The notes under the pieces: generated by a model
What the model was told of the DNA's origin: nothing
The model's input: only the letters and a program-made list of their open reading frames with translations
Databases searched by the model: none
Origin: Artemia franciscana
Lineage: Eukaryota; Arthropoda; Branchiopoda; Anostraca; Artemiidae
Direction: 5' to 3'
Assembly: GCF_032884065.1 (NCBI RefSeq)
Contig: NC_088872.1
Coordinates: 4,588,001 to 4,652,000, forward strand
Length of the DNA: 64,000 nucleotides
Shown here: positions 46,762 through 56,628 of the stretch, piece by piece
How the letters are laid out: each line of letters begins with the position of its first letter
Position numbering within the stretch: the first letter of the stretch is position 1
Translations under genes and position numbers: made by a program

Positions 46762-47910
46762 TAGTTCGTGGTAACAAGTTGTAGTAAGGAGCGCTGGCTC
46801 AATAGTAACCGAAACTCTAAAAAAAAATTTGATAACAATAGTTACATCAACAGAATTGCATTTTAATGCTGATTGTAAATATGTAAGTTTCATTAAGTTT
46901 AGAATTACCCATCAAAAGTTACGAGCCTGAGAAAATTTGCATCATTTAGAAAATAGGGGGAAACACCCCTTAAAAGTTATAGAATCTTAATGAAAATCAC
47001 ACCATCCGATTCAGTGTATCGGAGAACCCTGTAGTAGAAGTTCAAGCTCCTATCTATAAAAATGTGGAATTTTGCAGTTTTTGCCACAAGACAGATCAAG
47101 GATGCGTGTTTATTTGTTTGTTTTTTTTTGTTTTTTTTTTTTGCCAGGGGTGATCGTATTAACCCAGTGGTCCTAGAATGTCGTGAGAGGGATCATTCTA
47201 TCGGAGATTAATAGTTCTAGTGCCCTTTTTAAGTGACCAAAAACATTGGAGGGCACCTAGGCTCCCTTCCACACTCATTTTTCCCAAAGTCACCGGATCA
47301 AAATTCTGAGATAGCCGTTTTATTCAGCATAGTTGAAAAACCTAATAACTTCGTTTTTGGAGACGACTTACTCCCCCACAGTACCCGTGGGAGGGGCTGC
47401 AAGTTACAAACTTTAACCAGTGTTTACATATAGTAATGGTTATTGGGAAGTGTACAGACGCTTTCAGGGGGATTTTTTTTGGTTGTGGGGGAGGGGTTAG
47501 GGAAGGGTGCTATGCGGGGGAACTTTCCATGGAGAAATTTGTAATGGGGGAAGAAAATTTCTATGAAGGGGGGCGCAGGATTTTTTAGCATTCTTCTCAA
47601 AGAACAATGAAAAAGTAAATATGAAAAGTTTTTTCAACTGGAAGTAAGGAGCAGCATTAAAACTTAAAACGACCAGAAATTACTCCGTATAAGAAAGGGG
47701 CGGCTCCCCCCTCAACGCCCAGCTCTGTACGCTAAAGTTTTTTATTGTTTTAAAAAGTAGAGTTGAGAGAAAGAGTCGAACTTTAGCGTAAAGAGCGGGG
47801 TGTTGAGGGGGGAACAGCCCCTTTCATATACGGATTAATTTTTTGTTCGTTTTAAGTTTTAAAATCGCTCCTCACTTTCAGTTAAAAAAAACTTGTTTCT
47901 TTTATTTAAT
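46762..47910 (+). mobile_element. Foldback element, short form
   Basis: Starts TAGTTCGTGGTAACAAGTTG and carries the 5' modules through GAGATAGCCGTTTTATTCAG and GGGAGGGGCTGCAAGTTACA. It then passes directly from AACTGGAAGTAAGGAGCAGC into the terminal hairpin (about 47640-47905), skipping the internal hairpin and duplicated module. Arm core GGGGCGGCTCCCCCCTCAAC with inverse GTTGAGGGGGGAACAGCCCC. Confidence 0.82.
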
Positions 47911-48222
47911 TGCATACTAAAAACGGGGCGGGTAAAACCTTCAAATGTTATTTTTATTTTAAAACGCATTGGAAAACTTTAGCTCAGATCAACGATTCTA
48001 AGCTAAGAATATTTCTAAGAAGCAGTGAGATGAAAATATGTTCTTGAACTATTGCAAAAAAGGCCATAATTTACTTAATTTATTTAATTGCTAATTGTTC
48101 GACTTTGGTGAAAAGAGATGAAAAACAAAATAAGTCAAACCAATGCAAGAACAATATATTCGGTAAGCAAATAACTTATTTTAGGTCTGAAACAGACAGA
48201 AACAAATTTGCGGGACGATTTT
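47911..48222. other. No gene recognised
   Basis: Non-coding sequence leading into the 199-bp tandem array. Confidence 0.35.
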
Positions 48223-48836
48223 GGATTTTGATTCAGCTTTAACTACATTTAATAACTAGACATATCACTATGAGACTTCCTTCGCAGAATGTATAAATTG
48301 TACCTCTTAATTTTGGACATTCTCTACTAGTGGAACTGGTATCAAATTCGGATTGCAGCTTTAGACTCTCTGAGATTCTGCTGCAACTACTCCATTTTTT
48401 CTATTATTCTGTATAATTTTGGACTTTTGATTCAGCTTTAACTACATTTAATAACTAGGCATATCTCTATGAGACTTTCTTCTCAGAATGTATAAATTGT
48501 ACCACTGAATTATGGACCTTCTCTACTAAGGGAATTGATATCAAAATTGGATTGAAGCTTTGGACTCTTTGAGATTCTGCTATAACTGCTCCGTTTTTTC
48601 TAATATTCAGTATAATCTTGGACTTATGATCCAGCTTTAACCACATTTAACAACTAGACATATCACTGTGAGACTTACTTCGCACAATGTATAAACTGTA
48701 CCTCTGAAATATGGACTTTCTCTACTAGGGGAATTGGTATCAAAATTGGATTGAAGCTTTGGACTCTCTGAGATTCTGCTATAACTACACCATTTATTCT
48801 CATATTCAGTATAATTTTGGACATTTGATTCAAGCT
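48223..48836. repeat. 199-bp tandem array, 3.1 copies
   Basis: Units start at 48223, 48421, 48620 and (partial) 48819 with GGACTTTTGATTCAGCTTTA or close variants, a period of 198-199 bp. Each contains ACTACATTTAATAACTAGAC, CGCAGAATGTATAAATTGTA and CTCTGAGATTCTGC. Units differ at roughly one base in ten. Unit length and organisation are satellite-like. No open frame spans it. Confidence 0.9.
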
Positions 48837-49178
48837 TGTTCGAATTTCAATATTTTGGGGGCGTTTTTACCCCCTACTCCACTACGATGCCCTTGCCTGC
48901 TAAAATGACGATAGAAAGCAGCATCAATGCTTTTACATGGATTTTGGCTTCCATTGTTTCAATTTTGTCCTAATAAAGGCCTTCAAACTAAGTCTAATTT
49001 AAATGCTACAAGGTAATTGCAAGCAGTCGTTGTCTGTTGTTTCTCTTCCTTCTTCGCCAAACGATCTGAGTACTTAGTTTCTTTTGTGCTCTGCTGCACA
49101 CCACGAACAAAGCTGCTTCACTGTTGTAACAAAAACTGTGTTGAAAAGCATAATACTGTGATTATTATTAGGTTTTAT
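48837..49178. other. No gene recognised
   Basis: Non-coding. The frame that starts at 49017 runs into the SINE and is not supported as a gene. Confidence 0.35.
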
Positions 49179-49636
49179 CACAGCTTAGATACTAATAAAA
49201 AAAAGGTAAAGGATACGGCATTAGACTTTACAGTCTCTACCGGCGGTGCTGATCTCCGTTTCTTGGCCCTTCAGCCAGAAAGTGCAATGGGGAGTTGGGG
49301 GCCAACCATCCTGTGCTTTCGCACACCCTTCCTGTTTACCTTCCCCAGATTTCTCTTGGTACCCATTTAAAGCTGGGTCGACTCTGGCTAAGCTTACAGA
49401 GTCACCCCACTGACTCCCGTCCCAAACTGAACAATTGGGTACACTGGGACTCGAACCCAATTGGAACATGGGATTCGAATACCAATACAATTATGAAAAC
49501 TCCTACCTTGCCCATGAGAAGCTTTTGGTACAGAGCTCTGAACTTGGCGCCTCCTCCAAGCCCATGCTCCGACGCGTAGATCGTACTACAACACCATAGG
49601 CGAGAACGCAAGTTTTTTTGCATACACAGCTTAGAT
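49179..49636 (-). mobile_element. SINE-like retroelement with 12-bp target duplication
   Basis: The 12-mer cacagcttagat flanks a 434-bp unit (49179-49190 and 49625-49636). In minus sense the unit has a tRNA-type B box (GGTTCGAGTCCC, plus 49446-49457). After it comes a central domain, CAGCTTTAAATGGGTACC, GAGAAATCTGGGGAAGG and GGTTGGCCCCCAACTCCCCA, which matches the body of the SINE at 56315-56612. The 5' head differs between the two, and no clean A-tail is visible here, so it is either a distinct SINE subfamily or an old chimera. Confidence 0.65.
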
Positions 49637-51277
49637 CCCAATACCAGTTTCCTGTTACCGATTAGATACCAATACCAGTTTTCTGTCTCCATCTGCTAGC
49701 ATCGTTACCGTGCACTGTGTCCCAAATATAAATTGAGTTTGCATATCTGGTATATTGGTATCTAAGCTATGGGTTTCATTGAATACAATGTCAAGCATCG
49801 TAAAAACACACAGATGGGGGGAGGGAAGCAACCACTACCGTTTATTGAATAGCAAGAGATTAAAATGTCTGAAAAAATACTACAAATTTTTTGTTTTGCT
49901 TTTGCCAAAAATAAACCGGTACAGTATTGGGGTCTAGTCTCTAGATCTAAATATGATGTTTAATAGAAACTGGTTAAAAGTTAACATTTTTTTAAATCAA
50001 AGCAAACTCTTATCCATATACACCAGGTACGTAGCGACTGAAAAAAGGGTCTTTCTGCCCATACCTCTCTCTGTACTTTGCGTTTTTGTTTTCAATATTT
50101 TTTTTTTATTTTCGATTTTGAGTTTTTGAATCCCGACCCCTGAGAGAAAGGAATTTCTAGAATAAATTTTGCTTTTGTGTACTGTGCATAAAATTAGATT
50201 GATTTAATTTTACAGTCATCTAGATAGCTATACTAGAATAATTTTTCAGTTTGAAGAGACACAATTAGTTCTTCTTTTATTTCAAGAAAAGTGAGACAGA
50301 AGCAAAAAAAATAAGTTTTTCAGCGGCCTTATACATACAACTTTCAGGTATTCTCCATCCCCCCTCTCTATTTCCTTGTCTCATTTTTAATTATCCACAC
50401 TAGAAAAATTTTAGCAACAAAGCAAAACCAATGTAATGATATCATGTGTAAAAAGGAATTCATCAGGTTCAATCAAATCCCATAAAGATGGTTATTATAG
50501 GATAATATAAAGTCAATATGCAGCATTGTGTACTTCCAGGAATCAAATAATCATATTCATTGCACAAGGGCTGCGAAAGCTGCGGATATGCCCTGCCCAA
50601 ACCCTGCTGCTATGTCTAATTATCTATATTGGTTATATCTATTCCAGGAAGAGGGGGATCTGTCATCTTGTGTTTCTTTCACTTTCAAATAAAGCATGTT
50701 ACATATGTTGTGGACTATGTTTTATCTGTTTGACTGGTTTTCGAAGCCAATTCAGCTATGCTGATGCATCAGACGACGAAGAATATTCTAAAAAATATGA
50801 AGTGTTGTTAACAATGATGTACCAGTCATCTTCAGGGGGGAAATACCCTAGTGTTTGCTCGGGTGTTTTGAGCGAATGCGCTTAAGCACTGACACCGAAT
50901 GCTGAGGGGCTGATTTTACTTACCTCTACTATTTTGATAATATACCCTTTTTATAGCTTCATTAAAAGTCTCACAAATCCTTGCCCCCCCCCCTGCATTT
51001 TAGTGAATTGGCACATCTATGCAGAGGTAAGCTTTACAATGAACTTTGCCAAATTGAGTCCTGAAATAATTATTTAGCATTTGACTTTAAAGTTCAAAGA
51101 TTTTTTCTCTTTTTTTCTTTGTTTTAATTCCTATTCTTAGAGACCATACTTATGAATACATCAAGCTGGGATTCACTCAATTGGCATATATTTATATCTA
51201 TTAAAACTGGAATCATATATACATTGAGTAACAAAATTTAAGGAATAGTAGTCCTAGATTATTTTTTTTTTAATGAG
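49637..51277. other. No gene recognised
   Basis: A short duplicated TTAGATACCAATACCAG block and its inverse occur at 49628-49770. The 119-codon frame at 50526-50885 (ending with an acidic DASDDEEYSKKYE segment) has no domain and poor splice context. Otherwise non-coding. Confidence 0.35.
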
Positions 51278-51495
51278 AAACTCTGGTGGATGGTACCGTA
51301 AACAATGTGGTACCACGACCTTAATCGGGCATATAATGTGTGTCCAATCAAGCAGTGGGGCTAGTGTGAACGTGACACGCAAGGGATGTAAACTCTGGTG
51401 GATGGTACCATAAACAATATGGTACCATGATCTTAATGTGGCATACAAGGTGTGTTTCCAATCAAACAATGGGGCTAGTGAGAACGTAACACAGC
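51278..51495. repeat. 112-bp tandem duplication
   Basis: Two head-to-tail copies starting AAACTCTGGTGGATGGTACC at 51278 and 51390. Both include an internal palindrome-like pair GGTACC...GGTACC and TGGGGCTAGTG. They are about 85 per cent identical by eye. Confidence 0.85.
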
Positions 51496-53501
51496 TCACA
51501 TGACTTAAACTATCACAAGCGAAACTTTTTCAATTCATTCCACAGCCACAGTCATCTAACCTCATTCCAATCAACCCCAGTCAGCTTAAATTGAGCAAAA
51601 CAGACCACTGCAACATTTGGATACTGCATTCAAGCCATATCCCCCCCCCTTATGTCGGAAAAGCTGGTCCTTATGTTCTCTAGAAGGTAAACAGCCAACT
51701 AGGAGATTTAAAATACCTTAATCTGTCAAAAAGGGGGCTTCAAACTTACTTTTGAAAATTTTTCAAGAGAGCAAAGCTTTTTTAGGGTGAAGATCGGTAT
51801 TGTCCTTTTCCCTAGCTTCATCCATGCTTGAATACAACTTTCAAAACATGACCTCTTTTTTGCCAAGATGCTACCTAATTTGTTACGGAAATATCAATAC
51901 CTAGTGAAATTAGAGATCAACACATCATAGAGCATCAAGATATAAGGACAAATTGTCATAACAGACCTTTGGATCAAGTTCCAGAAGTAGAAAGGTAGCG
52001 TAAGCAGGTAACAGTGTGAGCACTCGAGAACCAAAAACCTTTAAAATGCTCCCATCTATCTGGAGTGTAGATTTTAAAATAATGGCATCATCCAGATTGT
52101 AGGCCTAGATGACGGGTATTAATACAAGTATCCCAACGACGACGTAGTTTTTTTAAGGCGATAATAAAGACGCAGAAAACCACGGCGATGATAATTCTGA
52201 TAATATGGATGATGATGCTACGGCAACAAAGACACTGAGCCCAAATATTACCATCGTTGACATTGTAAATATCAATGCCATCGATGGCATCACTGTGGAA
52301 TACATAAGTGTAATGTCGTTGATAACATTTTTATCATCGATGTAACTGGTATTAACACTGTCTCTTACGTCCTTGACAAGTATTTCAACTTTTCCAGCAT
52401 TGTTTAGAAGCCTCGAAATACCTCTAAAAGACTTTTTCTGTCCATGTCATGCCTCCAGTGCTGTTTCCATCGATCACTTTTGACAAGTTGTCGTAATGAC
52501 ACGTTTTTTCCGTGATTCTAACTTGAATGACTTTTGCTTTGAGTTAATTTCGTTGTGGTTTGAGGTTTGCTGGGTAGAGTTTTTGCGGTCAAAGTTGGCA
52601 TGGGCTTAAATTTGCTTAGGTTGAACTTGCTGAGTTGGGTTTTTCCGTTGGTTGTTTTTATGGGTTAGAATTTTTCAGGTTGATTTTATGGGCTCTGATT
52701 CTCTTCAACAATCTTTTTGATACAATGATTTTGCTTGGTTTGGATATCAGTAAATACAAACAAAGCATTAAAAATACACTTGCGAGACAAAATAACAATA
52801 AAATACGTATTATTTGATGTTGATTGATCCACTTCAGGAATTTCTAGGCAGTATATTGCCATATGCCATTTGTTGCCAACAGATGGCATATTTCCATATA
52901 TATTGCCATAATATACTGCCATATATATTACCAACACATCTTTAAAAATCATAAATATACCCATTCATCTTTGGCACAAAATATTAAAACCCTTCGTGCG
53001 TCAACTTACTTTGATGTTAAAGTGGCGTCTGATCCAAACAAACGATGTGGTAACCAGCGTTTCTAAGGGTGCAAACCAAACTCTGTAGTTCAAAACAACA
53101 CTGTACGTGCGTGTTAGTCTCCAACAACCAAAGTTTGTTTTTTCTGCTTCTTTTTTCCAGTTTATGTGCGTGTTATCAAAGAATTATTCTCGAACCCTTT
53201 TTATGAGGCTTCAAGGTGCTGTCACCTAACAGTATGCTGCTAGCCTTGTCAATTATAATTTCTTTCATTTTTAAATATTTATAGCACCTTGTCTTAAAAC
53301 AACCACGAAAAGGTACTATTGAGATTGTCTCTGGTTGAAGGTCATCCCATGTGGTGGTTTCATGTTGAACAGAGTTCTGTTTTAAGGACTTCTAGGAGGG
53401 GGTAGGGGTTTTTCCTGCAGCATTATGGTGAATATACTCGGGCGGCTTAGTTCTGCCATGCATAAGCTTTGACGGCTTCTCTGACAGTATAGTGTATCAA
53501 A
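51496..53501. other. No gene recognised
   Basis: Contains a GAT/GAC-rich open stretch near 52150-52360 (Asp/Asn-rich translation) and two ATATTGCCATATG-type inverted pairs at about 52850-52930. No supported exon. Confidence 0.35.
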
Positions 53502-56202
53502 CAGTTCGTGGTAACCGAACTATAGTAAGGAGCGACCGGGCTCAATAGTAACCAAAACTCTAAAAATGAAATTTTGATACCAATAGTTACATGAAAAGAA
53601 TTGCGTTTTTATGCTGATTTTAAATATATATGTTTCATCAAGTTTAGTCTTACCCATCGAAAGTTATGAGCCTGATAAAATTTGCCTGATTTTAGAAAAT
53701 AGGGGGAAACATCCCCCCCCACAAAAGTCATAGAATCTTCAAAAATGACACCATCAAGTTCAGGGTATCAGAGAACTCTACTGTAGAAGTTTCAAGCTCC
53801 TATCTGCAAAAATGCGGAATTTTGTATTATTTGCAAGAAGACAGATCACGGATGCGTGTTTATTTGATGTTGTTTTTTTCCCAGGGGTGATCGGATCGAC
53901 CCGTTGGTCCTAGAATGTCGCGAGGCGGTTCATTCTAACGGAAATTAAAAGTTATAGTATCCTTTTTAGTGACCTAACAAATTGGAGGGAACCTAGGCCC
54001 CCTCCCACGGTCAGAATTTTAGATAACCATTCTGTTCAGTATAATCAAAAAAGCCAATAATAATGTCATTCAGGACGACTTAATGCCCCAAAGTCCTCGG
54101 GGAGGGGCTGCAAGTTACGAACTTCGAACATCGTTTACATATAGTAGCCTAATGGTTATTTGAAAGTGTACAGACGTTTTAAGGGGGACTTTTTCGCGTT
54201 GAGGGGGGAGGTAGTCGGGGGAAGGGGGTTACATGGGAGAATTCTTCCATGGAGGAATTTATCATGGGCGAGAGAATTTCCATGAAGGGGCCCTAGGATT
54301 TTCTAGCATTATTTAAAAAAAAAAAACAATGAGAAAGGAAATGAAAAAAAAAGTTTCTTCAGCTGGAAGTAAGGAGCAGCATTAAAACCTAAAACAAACC
54401 GAAACTATTAAGTATATACACAATACCTCGCTCTTTACGCTTAAGTATTTTTAGTAATTTCAACTACTTATTCTAAGGCCTTTGTGATTCAGGGGTCATT
54501 CTTAAAGAATTGACCAAAATTCAAGCTTTATTGTAAAGAACGAGGTATTGACGAGGGGTGAACCCCGTCACATACGTAATAGAAATGTACAAATATAGAA
54601 GAATATTTGCATATAAAAAAGTTAAGGCTGAATAGTGAAAAGACCGAAGTTGTTATTTTTAAAAAAAAAGTAAGGTTGGGGACGATGAAAAATATACATT
54701 TAAATTTAATTATAAGGAACTATTTATAAGTAAAAGAATAAAATATTTAGGCTTTATCTTATCGGAAAATGGAAGCCTAAGGAGTCATGTTGATGAAATA
54801 ATTAAGAGAGGTAGGGTGGCTAGGTCAGCTATATTTAGAAACCCGACGATAATGGGGATCAAAAACCTAAAAATGCCTAAAAGAATATTTAACACAAAAA
54901 TTTTACCCGTGATAGAATATGGAGCAGAGATATGGGGTGGAGAAACGGTGCAGCAACTGGAGTCCCTTCAGCTCCAGTATTATAAAAGAGTGTTTGGTCT
55001 GCATCAGACAACTCATTCACAGATTATGTAAGGTGATATGGGCCTGTTTTCTTTAAAGCTAAGTAGGTATATTTTAATGCTTAGATTCTGGTTGAAGTTA
55101 ACTAAGAGTAATGAAGATAGACTAGTAAGAGCGGCATATGAAGAGATGTTGAAATGTGGTTTAAAAACCTCGTGGCCATCCCAAATTAAATCATTACTAG
55201 AAAAAGTAGGAATGCCTTATTTATGGAATAATGGTCTTTGCTCTTGTGATGTACCAACAAATTTAGAAAGCCAAGTACGATTTATATTAGAGAGTCAGGG
55301 AAATTCAGCATTGGCAAGGGCTGGTTTTTGATTCTACAACTCTGCAACATTATAATCAGACAAAACCTAGTTTTGGGGAGGAAGTTTATTTTAAATTTAA
55401 CTTACCGGCTATGATTCTACGTCGTTGGATTCAGCTTAGGGCAAATTGTCTTCCAATCCAGAACAGGCAAAAAACGTTTGACAAAAATAAAATGATAGTT
55501 GGTCCTGATAGGCGGTATGTTTGTCCCTTTTGTAAAGATGATGATGAAGACTTGGATCATTTTCTCCGGAAATGCCCGGTGCTCTTGGATTTACGGGAAA
55601 TTTATTTGCGTGGGGTTAATTTGATGCTTCCGGGTATTCAACAAAATAGTAACCCAACCCCAATATTTCGAGTGGGAGTATATATAGATAAATCTTTAAT
55701 AAGAAGAAAAAGTTTTATATAATTAATTACTTTTGTAGTTAGATTAGGTACTTTTTGCGTTGAATTCTGTTTTTTGTGCGTGTTCGTACTGTTGTTAATT
55801 TCCTTGCTTATTTGTTATTTATTTATATTTTTGTGTATATGCCCACGGGTTTTTGAAATACACTTATCTATCTATCTATAGAAGTTCGTTACGTAAGTTA
55901 CGTATATTTATTATTAATAAAAACGTTCGTAAAAAAATTAAAAGTTCTAGTTGCCTTTTAAGTAAACCGATGATTGGAGGGCATTAGGCTTCCTCTCCCA
56001 CCCCTTTTTTTATCAAAATCGTCAGATCAAAACTACGAGAAAACCATTATTATTCCGTGAATGAAAGGGGTTGTCCCCTCCTCAACGCCTCGCTCTTTAC
56101 ACTAAAGTTTTTTTTAAGTAGAGTTTTGGTTTCTGTTCGTTTTAAGTTTTAATGTCACTCCTTACCCTCAGTTGAAAAACTTGTTTTTTTATTATTATTT
56201 AA
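53502..56202 (+). mobile_element. Foldback element interrupted by a LINE
   Basis: Starts CAGTTCGTGGTAACCGAACT (decayed palindrome) and runs to AATATAGAAG at 54601. It resumes at 55877 with TATAGAAGTTCGTTACGTAA and ends in a reduced terminal hairpin (about 56070-56200: GGGGTTGTCCCCTCCTCAAC left arm, the matching right-arm core missing, then TTCTGTTCGTTTTAAGTTTT). The interruption is the LINE at 54602-55876. Confidence 0.82.
54602..55876 (+). mobile_element. 5'-truncated LINE with zinc knuckle and TATC tail, 8-bp target duplication
   Basis: The octamer tatagaag flanks the insert (54594-54601 and 55877-55884). The first codons, LNSEKTEVVIF, are the part of the RT palm just after the catalytic box, so truncation removed the YADD. 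Then come the thumb (KRIKYLGFILSENGSLRSHV), ARSAIFRNP and LPVIEYGAEIWG, a stop at 55029-55031, RYILMLRFWLKLTKSNEDRL, a frameshift near 55330, and a C-terminal region (LPAMILRRWIQLRANCLP) with the zinc knuckle CPFCKDDDEDLDHFLRKCP. The ORF ends at 55722. The 3' end is ACACTTATCTATCTATC. It is the same family as 3414-4269 and clearly the younger copy. Confidence 0.85.
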
Positions 56203-56303
56203 TCAATCTACAAGGTACAGGTAAAACGGTATAATAATAATGTTATAGATAAAAAGATAACAATAGAAGGGTATTGGTACACATTTTTCTTTATTTAATC
56301 AGC

Positions 56304-56628
56304 CTTTAAGGAACGTCCGTGGCCGAGTGGTTAACGCGCCGAACTCATGAGCGAAGGGTCGCTGGTTCGAATCTCGGTGGTGCCGACCGTTTGGTATAGG
56401 ACGAGGGTTAGTGGCGTTTCCCTGTAAGACAAGCCAAAAGTCCACCCAGCTTCAAATGGGTACCTAGAGAAATCTAGGGAAAAGCACGGAAAGCGTCGGA
56501 TGGCTTGCCCCCAACCACGCATTGCACCCCGGCCGAGGGCCGAGAATCAGGAGATCGGCACCTGCGCTACGCGGACCCTAATCGGTTGGCATGCGAAAAA
56601 AAAAAAAAAAAAGTTTGCTTTAAGGAAC
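56304..56628 (+). mobile_element. tRNA-derived SINE, full length with 11-bp target duplication
   Basis: The 11-mer ctttaaggaac flanks the element exactly (56304-56314 and 56618-56628). The body 56315-56617 starts GTCCGTGGCCGAGTGGTTAA, a tRNA Leu/Ser-like head with a CAT triplet at the anticodon position. It continues with a central domain (CAGCTTCAAATGGGTACC, GAGAAATCTAGGG, GCTTGCCCCCAACCACGC), a GC-rich 3' part, and an A17 tail (about 56596-56612). Perfect target duplications and an intact tail indicate a recent insertion by LINE machinery. Confidence 0.9.
56320..56374 (+). promoter_or_regulatory. Internal RNA polymerase III promoter of the SINE (A and B boxes)
   Basis: A box TGGCCGAGTGG at 56320-56330 and B box GGTTCGAATCT at 56364-56374, at tRNA-like spacing (33 bp between them). 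Both fit the consensus well, so this copy could still be transcribed. Confidence 0.8.

Noticed and set aside
49017..49579. Overlapping plus-strand frames
   Set aside because: They run across the SINE-like unit and are shadows of it.
50526..50885. 119-codon frame with an acidic segment
   Set aside because: No domain, no convincing splice context or start, and mostly AT-rich hydrophobic translation. It remains possible but is unsupported.
52150..52360. Asp/Asn-rich open stretch
   Set aside because: Low-complexity GAT-rich DNA explains it; no splice sites or family match.
56315..56390. Possible tRNA gene (good A and B boxes, CAT anticodon)
   Set aside because: The first seven bases have no complementary acceptor strand after the T arm, and the sequence continues into a SINE body with A-tail and target duplications.
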